From Chrysogorgia sp. JL179-B06 (Eukaryota; Cnidaria; Anthozoa; Scleralcyonacea; Chrysogorgiidae), in contig JAYKKM010000439.1 of NCBI GenBank assembly GCA_035772405.1, positions 522,001 to 586,000 on the forward strand: a DNA stretch of 64,000 nt. The letters are read 5' to 3'. The position numbers and the translations under genes were made by a program. This document shows, piece after piece, positions 1 to 14,100 of the stretch. The notes beneath the pieces were generated by a model. It ran no database searches. It was not told the origin of the DNA and worked only from the letters and a program-made list of their open reading frames with translations. The stretch's first letter is position 1. Every line of letters begins with the position of its first letter.

Positions 1-898
1 AGTACGTGTCAGGGGAGAAATCATCACTGTAGTCAGGGGAGAACTCCAAACGTAATTCAAGATGGCGGTTTTGTTTGCATTTTCTCTGGAAGATTCGAAG
101 GCCGCAAAAAACTTGAGTCCGTTAGACATCCTCTGTAACCTGCAATATTATTTTCCGCCCAAATTGCAAGTTGCAAGAAACATTGTTTTGTGTAACGTAT
201 TACCGGATGATGTTGCATGGTGACGACCAATGTTAGCAACAATTTATCAGTTGACTCTGTATACATAAAATAGTAGATCTCCCAGCCTGATCTCAGTTCA
301 GTATATTTATATAATTTACATTTATAAGAGTCATCTGCAGTCGATGCTAGCCGAAAAGTAATGTGTATAGCGATTTTGTATGGCAACGGCTTTGGACAAA
401 ACTCTGACTATGTATTAAGAAAACGCTGAGCCAGAACCGTGGTCAGATTAAGGGTATGATTGCAATCAACACAAGTCATTTATGAAAGTATGCTTACTCA
501 CTAAGACTTTATTTTTAACACTAAAAAAGTCGTTTATGAAAGTATGCGTACTCACTAAAGCCGGTTTTCCACTAGGCGATTTTGTTCGCGCGAAGCGAGT
601 TTTTATTGTTCAAATTGAAAAGATTTCTAATTAGTTCCAGCCGAGAGCTTATAAGACAAAAGAAAAAGTCGCTTCTCGCGTAAAGTCTGATGAGATAAGG
701 GGCCAAGGGCCTATTTTTTGCAGGGCCTGGAGCTGCCGTCCCTCTGAACCTCAGACGGAGAATTAACAAGCAATCTTCTGAACTGCAGTGAAACGCTCTA
801 ACGATTCAGCTACTAGGACTGCGATATAGGTAAAGCTGGTTCGTTCGTGCGACATACCTACTGCGGTACAGCGACGATTTTTAGTATTTTTCGGTTTT
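1..898. other. Part of DNAI3 intron 7: non-coding, with SINE-like remnants
   Basis: No supportable exon. About 737-810 there is a degraded tRNA-like stretch on the minus strand (CTCTAACGATTCAGC resembles the box A side of the better copy at 32343-32417). A related CCTCAGATGGAGA fragment occurs about 1497-1545. Open frames at 57-386 and 572-769 have no recognisable domain and look random. Confidence 0.4.
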
Positions 899-1358
899 AA
901 AGTGCCTATCTCAAGTTTAGGTTTTTATATATTTATAATCTTTGGCACTTTCTTATAGAAATTGCTTAATATAATCATCAAATAAAGTTTCATCTTCATA
1001 TCTTTTTTCACCTGCTAAAGTTGGTTTATTATTCACAGGAAGTGACGTCATCCAGGGACACACAAACAGTTTGCGAAGTAATTCAACAGTAAAAGTTTGG
1101 GAATTGAGTGATATTTTTTTTCTAAACAGGTCTGTTTAAAGTTCGCAGCAAACTCTCTTTGTTTTTTATTGTCGAATCACTGTACAAACTCTTTACGTGT
1201 CCCTGGGATGACGTCACTTCCTGTGAATAGTAGACCAACTTTAGCAGGAGAATGAAGCATCAAGATGAAACTTTAGTTGATAAGAATATTAAGCAGTTTC
1301 TACCAGAAAGTTGCAAAGATTATAAATAGATAAAGATCAAACATAAGATAGGCACTTT
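899..1358. mobile_element. MITE with long terminal inverted repeats (AAAGTGCCTAT family, copy 1)
   Basis: Left arm about 899-1062 and right arm about 1197-1358 are inverted copies of each other over about 160 bp. The termini are AAAGTGCCTAT and ATAGGCACTTT. Both arms carry the palindrome TGACGTCA. There is no coding capacity, so this is a non-autonomous DNA element. Relatives lie at 2837-3315, 28870-29094 and, as a half copy, 41388-41620. Confidence 0.8.
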
Positions 1359-1911
1359 CAGTGATATTATTAAACGGTAAATTGGTATTAATGATTAAAT
1401 TAGCATTAATTAGTGTGAGTAATAAGTATTAATTATTACATGCTAATGAGTTTTTACTTGCTACTCAAGATTTTACTCAACTTAGAAAATTTCTGAGCCT
1501 CAGATGGAGACTTTACCCTCAATCTTCTGCCATTGTCGAGATGCTCTAACATGCTCTAGTATGTTAATACTTACTTAAGTTAGAGAGATGATATCCCGTT
1601 ATCAACTTATCATGTGTATTTTCCTCTGTTTTAATTGATGTGATTTACAGGTACATTGCAACAAAAGGTGTTAATGATAGTGTTTACTTGTTATTTAAGG
1701 TTTTTTCTCAACTTGAAAAATTTCTGACCTACTAAGACTCATATGGCACAACGAAGGTCACGATAAGTAGTCGTTCGTTACATATGAAAAAGGTTCTGCT
1801 GCGTTTTCGAGTTTTTACAATGTTATATGAAAATAACGAAGAACAATTTCTCGATACATTATCTGTTATAAGCATGTTCAATTAACTCTCAAACTTACAC
1901 CAGCACCTGTG

Positions 1912-2086
1912 CTTACGATCATTTTTCATTATATTTAAGAACATTTTTATTTATATTTTAGAACCAAAGGTACTGTCCCCTAACTTACTTACCTTACGCT
2001 CATTTTTCATTATATTTAAGAAAAAACGTTACAGTCAACTTACCTTTAAGTAATTATCTGATTTAGAACCAAAGGTACTGTCCCCT
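1912..2086. repeat. Tandem duplication that includes the end of DNAI3 exon 7
   Basis: A block running from CTTACGNTCATTTTTCATT to TTTAGAACCAAAGGTACTG is present twice (about 1912-1986 and 1994-2086). The right copy holds the real 3' end of exon 7. The left copy holds a fragment of the same coding sequence without a matching donor. Inserted bases separate the two halves of the right copy. Confidence 0.7.
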
Positions 2087-2155
2087 TCAGCTAATGAAAG
2101 GTAGTCGTCATAAAATACATCCATAATTTCATTTTGCTGTAAGGCAAGTTCAAAT
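2044..2155 (-). CDS. DNAI3: DNAI3 exon 7 (112 nt)
   Basis: Acceptor TTTTTTAG before 2155 and donor AAAG|GTAAGT at 2043. One base completes an Arg codon, then come 37 codons that include FELALQQNEIMDVF and DDYLSLAEGDSTFG. This is the last exon I can place. No WD-repeat exon was recognised from 1 to 2043, so the next intron crosses the window edge. Confidence 0.87.
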
Positions 2156-5100
2156 CTAAAAAATATTATATATTATAAGGATCTCTAATAATAATAATAA
2201 TAATAAAGACGTATTAGGAGCATTATACAATAGTCTCAAAGCTCTTACAACAATATATTTATTCTTAAAGTTACTTTTAAAACTAACAATAACTACTCAT
2301 CCCATAACTATTTAACGTTTCAATAATATTTCAATAATTTACATTATTATATGACAATGACGTAATTCTTCCATATAAGGGCACGAGAACAGAACAAATA
2401 CCAGGCCGTATTGCATGGTAAAATCCGTATTTCTCCTCTTCTGAACAGAACAAAAATACGGATTTTTTTGCGGCTTTAAACCAAAGCCTAAAATGGCGGA
2501 TGCGAACTGTCTTTTTAATTTTGAAAATGTAAGTACAGACATGAACGACGCCTTATTATTTTCGTTAAACTCTGACGACTTTGACGATGAATATCTCAAA
2601 GCAATGGACAGTTTAACAGAAACAACGTCTGACAACGTATCACAAACAAACGAGGAAATGAAATAAATACAAACTTATTCAATTTCTGCAAGTAGTCATA
2701 TAATAAAAATACTTGAGAAACTCGTAAAATACCCGGCCGTATTATATGCCAAACCATTCAATAAGATATAAGTATCAAAGGCTTTTCTGAAATCAAGAAA
2801 TAAGCCACGAGTAATATTTTTATTGTCGATTGCCATTTTTAAATTGCAAATGAATCGAAAATTAAGTTTATCTTATTTGAAAAAACTCTTAAAACAATGA
2901 GGAATAACAACTTATAGCTCTTCCATATTTCACTCAGTTCTTGAGATATTTAGACTTATGTGATATTTAAATGAGCTGATCTACGAACGTAGTAAGTTGT
3001 ACACAACATTAGAAAATTATGTATATCTAATCTTTCCAACATTATTAAAAGAGATCACTCAAATCTTTGTAATTACTACAACTCATGAAACAGAACTTTA
3101 AAGACAAGCGTAAAAAGATTCAATAATCTTTAAGATATACAGGATTTTCCAATGTTGTGTACAACTTGCTACGTCATAGATTATCTCATTTGAATATCAC
3201 CTAAGTCTAAATATCTCAAGAAGTAAGTTAAATATGGAAGTAAATTGTTACTCCTCATTGTTTTAAGAGTTCTTTCAAATAAGACAAACTTAATTTTCGA
3301 TTCATTGGCACTTTAAGGAATCAGTAATTTCAAAATTTGTTCAGTTAGGTGGTTTTCCTAAAACCAAATTGATATTTCTACAAAAGTTCATAAACATATA
3401 AGAAATAAGAATTCAAAAATTGATTATAAATTAACCGTGAAAATGTTTTACTAAAAGGTAAAAGTGTTTCCATTGGCCTATAGTTATTTGGATCTGTAGG
3501 AATTCCATTCTTATAAATTGAAGTAATAACTCCTTTAAAATATCTGGAACAATTCTGTTGCTATTGATTGATTACAGATATACATAAAAGGTATGGATAA
3601 TTGTTTATGAGCAATTTTTATGATTTTATTTGGTATGTCAATAGACCTTACCCATTATGACGCATGAATCTATTAGTGAGTTGGGTGAAGGCTAAAAGGG
3701 ATGACTCAAAAGGACCTTTTCTAGAACTACTAATCCTAACCTTAAACCTAACGCTAACCATAGCTATATAGCCTAACCTAACCTAACCAAAAATAAAGAC
3801 CAGACAAAAACAGAAAGGTCCTTTTGAATCATACCTTTTAGCCATCCCCGTTAAGTCGAGCAATGGTTTCCGTTTCTCAGAGCGAGTTCAACATTAACAT
3901 GAGAAACGAAATCGCGCAAGGAACTCTGGTAGTAGTAGTCACTAATAGGTTCACACGTCATAATGGGTAAGGTCTATCAAAGCTTTGTTGGAATTCAGAA
4001 ATGAAAATAATAAACCTCTCTTTCTACTGGTGGCATTACAAAACTTGATGTTGGAGAATTGTTAATATACTTCAATGGATTTTCACCATTGTTTTCTATC
4101 AATTTAGCCAAATTAGGACTTATACATTGGTAAAATGGTGGTCAAATTGGTTATCAATTTCTGCTTTATCCACATATATTCTAATATTCAGTCTCGCTGG
4201 GAACGTCCGTGTGCTTATAGTTGCAATTAATTTCCATGTTGCTCTTAGATTATCTCTAGACATGTTAGTAAACTGTTTTATATATAGTAATCCTTCTTAC
4301 TTTGTCTTTTTAACCAAATAAGCTTATTTGCATAAAATTTATATATTTTAGGAACGTAATCCATGATTTACTTAAAAGTTTCTTAGGGGTCTTATCGGAG
4401 CATATTTTTCAACAATGTCGATTGTGCCTCTGTCTGAGCGAAAATATAACAACATTGAGATTCTGGTAGAATGTCCTCAACGAAGACGCCAAAACGGTTG
4501 TTTTCATCAGCTCGTAAAGGAGCTGCTTCAGGCATTGACCTCAATGTCTGTAAATGTCTCCAGGGATTTCGTCAAGGCCAGCTGGTCTGAAAGATGGACG
4601 CGTCATCCAATTCAACTTTCACAGGGAGCTGAGTGAGGTCCTCCAGGGCGACCTCATCGTATTCTGATAGCATCTGAATCCTTGATGAGTGTTGTTCCAT
4701 CAACTAATCTGACGAGTGTCATTGCCTGCGATGTTGGACAGTAAACCTGTTTGGTAACTCGAAACAAGCAGCGGGAATTATTTCAGTCGGCATACTCCTG
4801 GATCTCTCCAGCCTTCACTGTCCACCAGTCGTTCTTGAGATGTCTTACTTCCTTTTGTACTTCAGCTCGTAGACCAGCATCGATTGTTCTGTCAGTCGAG
4901 GAACGCTTTCCGTTTCTGTCAACTTGTCGATCCGATAGTTGTTATCATCAAACCAGTCTCGGTGCTTCTTCTTTGAATATCCAAGTGTTTCCTGTAGCTG
5001 TACAAGATACTATAGTTTTCAAGTAATTCCACTGCTCTTCAACTGTACCCTCTGGCTCCAGATCAGCGATATTGGCTTCGATAACAAACTTATCAGCTAT

Positions 5101-8100
5101 ATTGAAACAACCGGATCTTCCAGACGTTACACGTGAAGCTTCCGTCGAGACGGGTTGACCTTATTTATCTTTGGGATGATCTTCAGGAGAAGAGTGGTCT
5201 TTATCATGTGATGGTCTGTCCAGCAGTCATCTGTAGCTCTGACAGCACTGGTGATTCCGTGACGATTGCATAGTCCATGAGATGCCAGTGATCGTGGATG
5301 CATTCATGATGCTTTCTGTCTCTCCTTCAGACGAAATAAAGTGTTAGTTATCAACAGCTCATGCTTCCCACATTTGCTGAGCAGTAGAAGGCCATTGCTG
5401 CTCATGTTACTTCTCTTCCGATGATCCCTCTCATTGCCATGTTATCTCTTCCGATACGACCATTAAAATCTCCTAGAAGTACGAGCTTGTCTGATCTAGG
5501 AGTTGCTCTCAGTGCCACATCTATAGATAAGCGTAGAATACTTCCTTCTCCTCTTAGTCTTTATCGAGAGTTTGGTGCATAAACACTGCAGACGATGGTG
5601 CCAAAACGTTTTGCGGCAAGTGGTAGTCACAGTGTCATCAGTCTCTCTTTCCTCCCATTTGACAGTTCAGCGAGTTTTGAGACTATTTCAGTTTTGGTGC
5701 AAAAGTAACACCATGGGTTCGACTGGCTTCTACAGGTCTTCCTTTCTAGAAGAAGGTGTAGCCTACTCCAAGCTCAGTAACCTGACCTTCATCAGGGCGT
5801 CTTGTCTCACAAATGGCATTGTAATTGAGACGTTGTAGTTCTTTGGCGATAAAGGCTGTTCTACGTCAAGGTCTCTGGGACTGGTCCGAATCCATCATGA
5901 TTCTAACATTATGGCAACCGCCACTTGTAGTAGGTACATTTCCTTGGTCTTTTTCTTCTTTAGTACTACATTTTGTACCATTGGTTGCGGTACTCGTGTT
6001 CGATAAGGTGGGCTATATTTGGGAGACCTTATCTAGTCCCCTCCCAACATGGGGTGAGCAGAATGGCTCCTAAAAAAGTGTTGCTCAGTCGTGCTAAGCA
6101 ACCGAATTGCGTTGCCTGCACCTCGATTCCAAAAAACAAAGCGACCATCTTGTTAACACCGTCTATGTGCAGCAACTAGAATCTGTCAGCGATCATCTAC
6201 GCCTGATCCCGTCGCTGCTCACCCATCGCCGCAGGACTTAGTCCGAAGTGATAATGAAAATGAAACTATGAAGCGAAGATGGTGATGAAAATGATGATAT
6301 GAAGAGATGCCTCCTGTGCCGAAAGTCGTAAATCCGAGACGCTATAGAGGATGAAAGTTGGCTCCAAAGGAGCTCATCCACACTTTGACAGGTCTTACTT
6401 TTAATCCTGCTGAGTGTCCACGCACCCTCCTCACTAGGGGGAACCGGTTTAGTCGCAAACTACCTGACCATGAACAGGTTGTACTGGATTACATGATTAT
6501 TGGTAGCAGGGCCTCATCAACTAGTGATGAGGAACCCCCTGACCTGACTCCAGTATAGTACCTACTGATTTACAATTCACTTTATCGTCTTTCCGTTATT
6601 GCAATTATATCAGGTCTGTGCTCGAGAGTATAAAGTAGACCAAGTCATATATTATATATTATTATTATATATTATATCAGGTCTGTGCTCGAGAGTATAA
6701 AGTAGATAATTTAATAGTGTTACGTTTTTCGGTAAGCTTCTCATATTCCAATGAACCATAGAAAGAGTTTTTTACTAACTTTATCCAATATATTATTATA
6801 TTTCATGATTGGTAGTAGTTTGAAGTTGGTGTATTTAATCAGGACCAGGATCATTTTCATCATGTTTATCAAAATTTTCCATCAAATCAGTGTCAATAGG
6901 AATATCATATGACCATGAGTATTGTTTAATTGTTCATAAAAGGGTAAATATTGTAAAAAATACATTTCATTATCAGGTAATACAGTACCTGTACATTTTC
7001 TATACTGTAACTTGAGTTACCATATATAGTTGATAGGTTTTCTTGTTTGGTATAATAATCCAGTTGAACTTTCAGTTATTATTTCTTCCACTCAAGATTT
7101 CATTGAACTCTTCATCTAGAGGACTCTGCAGTATCTCTTAGCATGATTTTTCCGTTTATATATATATATATGTTTACGTATATAATATGAATTTAAAATT
7201 ATTATTCCTTTTAAAGCCATGAATGCTTCCAAACAATCTTTTCAGAGCACGTGACTTCATTAATATGAATCTTCTAGTTGGAATAATTTTGAGTTACAGC
7301 CTACACTTTTCCCAATTTCACTGCACGCGGAGCTGATGTATTTTATCGTCTTCCCTGCGAGATTTGCTCTCTTACGATACATTTATTCTCTTTTATCCCT
7401 ACAGTAGGTTAATTTTACAATGAACCTGTTTCTTAATTTCTTCGTGTCGGAAGAAAAGGCGATGTGCCATCGAAATATGTTCTTCTTTCACGTCAAACGA
7501 AGCACCCTACGTATGCTGACGACAGTGCGCGTGCTTCAATTTGATCTGTGTGCGTGCGTGCAGTAATTAACTTGGTATAAAACTCATCAGACACACGCGC
7601 CATGATTTTGCTCCGAACAATCCACGTTATCCTTTTTGTTTGGTTGGTTCTTCGCGGGATTCGTCATAGTGAGGAGAACCTAGTATAGGCCTTGTTACGT
7701 ACCACAACGAATCAACTTCGACCACCTTATTTTTCTCAAACACGTCGTTTGATATTTGAGCATTCATATTTTAAGTAGTTTTAAGTCAGTACTTAATTAG
7801 ACTTTTCTTTTTTAAAATTAATAGTTTTTTGTTCATAGTGGTAATATATGTAGTAGGCTTTATCTTATAATGAAACTGTAATTAGTCATATAAGTAACAT
7901 TAAGAATATATTGTTGTAAGAGCATTGAGACTATTGTATAATGCTCCTAATACGTCTTTATTATTATTATTATTATTAATATCAATCAGTGATCCCAATT
8001 CAATAGTTAGTTGTTTGCGGGAAGGATCGGTGTACCATTTACCTCAAGATATAATTGCAAGATTTAATATCGCAGACTATCATCGGTTCATCGAGCATTC

Positions 8101-11100
8101 ATTTTTGATCCTTTTCCTGTCTTCTTATCGTGTTGATAGTCTAATCTTGTTCTATCTGTTTCTTAGCAGTCTGAAGCATCTCCAAAGATTTCTCGTATTT
8201 TTCTGATAAGAGATTTTGGGGTTGTTCGACACCCATACAACTTTCAGTATTTCAGATTCTCTTTGACGCCATTATTAAAGCTCCCCTCTCATTTCATAGT
8301 AGAAAGTCCAAACTTAATGATTTCTGAGTTGCCATATTAACTATATTTATATAACTACGTTATTGACTGAGCTGTAAGTGTACTATTAATACAATCAAGT
8401 CTGGTCACATTCATTCACAGCCGCCATCTTGATTGTGATAAACCTGATATTCTCTGCTGTGTATCATCGTCAACACAGGAAAAAAGTCAATGTTCTGGTC
8501 ACTCAGCGTACAGAACACCCAGAAGGGTTAATACTTCATCTTGCAGGGATATAGCCAAACCCAAATATCTTGTTTGGTGGTATGGGTTCGCTATATCCCT
8601 GCAAGATGAAGTACTTACCCCCAGAAGACATCAGTTATGCACTGGAATACGTCAAGTCTCAACAGAAGCCAACTAAAATGCAACTATACTACAAGAGCTA
8701 AAATGAGTATGACGCTATCTATATGAATGGGACAAGCTCAAAGTCGACGAGACAACAGGCCTGTTGTATCAAAACCAGCAACTCATTCTATTTCTGCCAC
8801 AAGTATGCCGACGAAGTCACCTGAGAGTTGAAAGAGTGTACTCATTAGCTCGCGAACGATTTTAAAGGTCACAGATGATGAAAGATATATAGTACATTTT
8901 ATCCACCATGAAATGTTTATACCTGAAGCAAATACAACAAAACCTGGCAACCAAAGATCCTCTACAACCCATCATCACAACAGTACCATTCAAACTTGTA
9001 TCCATCGACTTACAAGATACATATAGCGATCGTCAACTCTTTTCAACAAATGTTCTTTTTCACACAAACAGTTAGCTTACCTTGGGGTAGCATTTTGTAT
9101 AAATTCTAATAAATTAGGGGACTCCTCTAGTTCTGCTCTTTTTTCTTCAGGGAGAAATCTTGCTTCGTATTGAACACAAGCATTTTTTGGCTTTTTCCTA
9201 AAAAGATATAAAGAAACAATTTGATCATTGGATTGGTGTTAGGATGAGAATTTCTATTAAAGCAACCAGGCCTTAACGTTTCAAAATTCAAGTGTAGGCG
9301 GCGGGACCGCGGGTAAAGGGGATATTTAACCCCCCGAATTTTGTCAATAAGTGCCCTTTTTGGAATACGGAATGAATGTAGTTATGAATCTATTGAAATA
9401 CCGTCAATTGCATCTAAGGATGAACATCGCTGATAAAAAAAAAGTTGACTACGCTAACGCCATAGTCTACAAAGACAAACTGGACCTCGATGTTTACAGG
9501 AGGTAAAACAAATAAACAAACACAATCACATATAAAATTTACAGGAGGCAGTATAATACTATCACATATACACCGGATTAGCTCAACTGTAGAGCTCTCC
9601 AGAGTTGTCCGTTTTTCTAAGGACCCGGATGTTGAAGAAACGATCTTTGCTTCTTGTTAAATATTACTGCAAGACAGTTGCAATACAACTGAAAAGAACA
9701 TTACTAAAACACGCATTTTAAATTGTCGATTCGATTAAGGTGAGGTTTCAAAAGGATTCAAGAAAATCTAAAAGTATCCAAAGGCATGGGGAAACGGAAA
9801 AGGATAAAGATACTGTACAGATAAATATAAATTCACAGAACATTCCTAAGAACAATCATTTGGCTTCAGGTTCTTTGAGAAAGCCAATGTGCCTGGATAT
9901 ATTCGGCATTGAACTCAATGAAGGAATATCTGCTGACATTGCCGAACAGGCCGAGGTCTCTGATTCAGGTCTCTGAATGCAACCTCAATAACATTTGCGT
10001 AACGCTAATTATTACGTAATGCATACGAAACCATTAAAATACCATTGAAAATTGAAAATAAGAATACCATTGAAAATCAGACGACCGAAACATGTATTAA
10101 CAATCTTCGACTTCGAACTAACCAGAAACAGCAATATTCATCACTACGACACAAGGACCAGTAAAAAGAGATCGCCAATTGACGTTATTGGAGGATTGGT
10201 AACCATGGCAACCCCGCCACAGCCCACCTCCAGGCACCAGTCACACTGTCAAAGCAGTGGAATTTATACTTATACCTTCCTTAGGTGTGGGAGGGTGGGA
10301 CAACAAAGCGCAAGAGCACGAGATTCCACAGTATCCACAAATGATAGCGCGCGCAAAACCAGTCAAGCTCAGACCACGCTGACAAGACTCTGACAAGTGC
10401 TGCGATCCCTTCACATATTTAATTGAGTGACCGCTGACTAACATTGACTCCTTTTTTACCTTGCCTAAATTACATTTAGCCACATTAAAAAGAGATCGCC
10501 AATTGACGTTATTGGAGGATTGGTGCCAATTAGCCACAGGGGGATGCCACCCCCTGAGTAGAGGTAACCATGGCAACCGTTCGCAGCATCAAGAGCGGTT
10601 TATATTGATTTAAATCAACAAGTGTGAACTCAACAACGAAGAATAAATCGTAACGTCTCTATCCTCTGAACAATATCCGTGCTCTGGCGACGAGGTTTCT
10701 TAGCCTTAGGCGCTGTCACAAACACTAACAGTAGATCTGCGAACTCTATGACTTTCCCTGCCAATATCTGTAAACTATTTTAACAAGGCACCAAGAAATA
10801 ACCAGGGCCAACTATAAACGATTGCTGGAAGTGAGAAACCGCCAGCTGCGACAGAGGGATCCGCGCTGCGGGATTGCAGAGTTAAATTACCGACAAACAA
10901 AAAACCCGCGCTACATGCAAGCGCCAGACAACGAAGTATTGTCTCTACAGATATAAGCAATTGCTGTTCGAGGATTTAAAAAAAATACGGTAACCTACCT
11001 TTAATATCTTGAGCGCTTGGCACTACTTTGGGCGAACGAAGGCAGCGCATTACTTAACTGAAAGGCATTTGTTTGTGCCAATAGGCTCGATGACTCATTG

Positions 11101-14100
11101 TTTCTCCCTCAGGCTCAGACTCCCGTGCACAGCTAATCCCAGCGAAAACCTTGGAAACGATTTGACTCGGAAAAGAAACCACGGAGTTGCCTGCGGAGGA
11201 GGCTAGTGCACAGCAACAATCGGCGCTGATGATCGTTGAGTGAGAGTGCGCTCCTCCGCCAACGGCACACTGGAAGCGTGCCGTTTTCACGGACTTCGCC
11301 AGAACTACACATGAAGAGAACGGTGGATTTAACTCGATAGAATCCTCGACGGCCTGACGGCGGCTATTACTTGTTTGTCGCTCCACTAGTCACAACAAAG
11401 CGCAAGAGCATGTGCTTCCAAAGTATCCACCAAATGATAGCGCGCGCAAAACCAGTCAAGCTCAGACCGCACTGACAAGACTCTGACAAGTGATGTGATC
11501 CCTTCACATATTTAATTGAGTGACCGCTGACTAGCATTGACTCCTTTTTTACTTTGCCTAAATTACATTTAGCCACATCAATAATCTACCAAGCCTCAAT
11601 AAACTTCAATAACCTGGACATTAAAACAAAAAAACACTGACTCTCTACATCAATTTAAAAAATTAATCAAGAAACTACATCAAAAAAATAGTCGCGGGGG
11701 GGACGGGGGCTGAGTAGAGAATTGGGGCGCTGATGTTCTTGGGATGGTTTGGCTGGACTGTCACACAAACGGTCCCACGTGCACTTTGTATCTAGTCTTC
11801 CGTTCTTTTGGGATGAAACCAATTGTATTGTATATTGTATTTTTATTGTGTTTTATTATATTACATGTATGCATGGTATTAATTGCGTAATGTAATGTAA
11901 TGTAATGTAATGTAATGTAATGTAATGTAATGTAATGTAATGTAATGTAATGTGACGTGACGTGACGTAACGTAACGTAACGTAATCTTATGAAGTATTG
12001 CAGGACCCCACTGAAAAACACTTCGGTGACTAGGTATCCTGAATAAATATTATTATTATTATATAAACGCTAATTATTTATTTATTTTTATTTATTTACA
12101 ATCTTTGTCACAAGTGACAGGTTAGTCCCACAGAGCTTTTGCTCCATTACGGGTAACCGTAACATGACAAATACAATAAGAATTTACAAATTACTGACAA
12201 CACAGTTTTACAGAAAGACTAGACAACGCACGACATGAATGACATTTTACACAGACCGTTTTAAATGATTGTGGGACATCAATGTCATAGATTGTTTCTG
12301 CAAGGTTCTGGTAATAGATTAGTAGATTATGTTTAAACTGTCCGATAGAGATGGTTGATTGGCGTACATTTGGTGGTAAGCAATTAAATGTTCTTGGAGA
12401 TCTGCAATAGAAACTACTTTGGAGTGTTAAGGTCTTGACTTGTGGGATATTTAGTGTTATTTGATTGGTTCCATTGTTTTGTCTGGTCGTACGATGTGTG
12501 ATCTTCATTTCGATGTTTGAGTCGTCGGATAAAGTTAATTTTTTGAAAAGGTAGACTAGGTCTAGGTATTCGTGCCAGTAACATAATGGAAGCAATCCAG
12601 TTTTAAGTAATCTGTCCTTGTATGATACCCCTGATCTAAATGGAAGTGATAGAATGCATCTCGTTGCACGTCGTTGAACATTTTCGATTTGAAGAATTAA
12701 CGAGACAGATTGCGGTGACCAAACCTGCGAGCAACACGCCAACTGACTTCTTACCGTCGTTTTGTACAGCGCGAGGCGGGTGTTGTCATTGCGGATGTCC
12801 ATTGAAGATCTTTTAATGAAACCAAGCATTTTGTTCGCTTTAGCACAGACCATTGACACATGCTGGTTGCCTGGTTCCATTTAAGGTCGGATGTGACGAG
12901 AACACCAAAATCTTTCTGGACATTTGTTCTGGTGATTGGAATGTCGTTTAGATGGTACTTGGACTGTACAAGTTGAAGATTCCTAGTCACTGTGAGAACT
13001 TCACATTTGGATTGATTGAGATCCATTCTCCATACTTGACACCATTTGTTGACACCATCAAGATCATGTTGAAGACATTCAACATCCTGAGTAGCCTTGA
13101 TTCCACGGTAACATTTTGTGTCATCAGCGCACAGTGTAACAGATGCAGATGTTGCTTGCGGGAGGTCGTTTACGTAGATTAGGAACAGCAAAGGTCCAAG
13201 TATTGAACCTTGAGGCACGCCGGAGAGTACAGGAAGTGGCTGCAATGTTTTACCAAGGATCGTGACCCTTTGTTGACGGTTGGTGAGGTAGTCTTCGAAC
13301 AACTTTAGTAAGTTTCCACAAACGCCAAAATTTTGTAGTTTTTTTAGGAGGAGATGATGAACTCTATCGAAGGCCTTGGCGAACTTTCTTATCCAGCATC
13401 TGACCAATTTCATGTGATGTAGGACCTGTAAAAGTTGGGATGTGGTTGACTTTCCTCTTAAAAAACCAAACTGGAGTTGATGAAGATTGGTGGAAACATG
13501 CTCTATCAGTCTGTTGTAAACGCAGCGCTCAAAAACTTTTGACACGATGGAGAGTAAGGAAATCGGTCGGTAGTTGGTCACTTCTTTTAATACTTTCTTC
13601 TTTGGAATAGGTGTTACGTTGGAGACCTTCCACGCCGTGGGGATTTTTCCGGATATTAAAGTTTTATTGAAGAGGTCACAAAGAGACGAAGATATTTGAG
13701 GAGCACAGCACCTTAATAACTTGGCTGGGATCTTGTCAGGACCAGTTGCTTTATTGCCGTCAAGGGAAATAATGGTGTTTTGAACCTCTTCTGGTGATAC
13801 ACGTATTTCACTCAACGGTTCATTGAAGGTGACCTCGGCTGCAGGATGTTCATCATACTCTTCCTTCGAAAGTGGAGGCGTGAACATGGAATAGAAGTAA
13901 TTGTTCAAAAGATATACTACCGTCATCACGAGTCCACACCATTTTGCTTGGTACACTAGAAGTGTTTGAAACGGATTTAAACACAGACCAAAACTTCTTT
14001 GTATTAGATTTTATCAGATTTGGCAACGATTGGAAGAATTCTTTTCGCTTTCGGACTACAAGCGCTTTTAACGAGCGACGAAGCTTTCGGAAATTTTATT

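Noticed and set aside
3768..3790. Telomere-like repeat CCTAACCTAACC
   Set aside because: Only a few imperfect copies in the centre of a MITE; not a telomere.
9577..9640. tRNA-like sequence with TTAGCTCAACTGTAGAGC
   Set aside because: A box A-like part is visible, but box B and the stems do not form. Too weak for a tRNA or SINE call.
9740..9976. 78-codon plus-strand ORF, basic and Asn-rich
   Set aside because: No recognisable motif, splice signal or neighbour context. It lies in the DNAI3 intron on the opposite strand.
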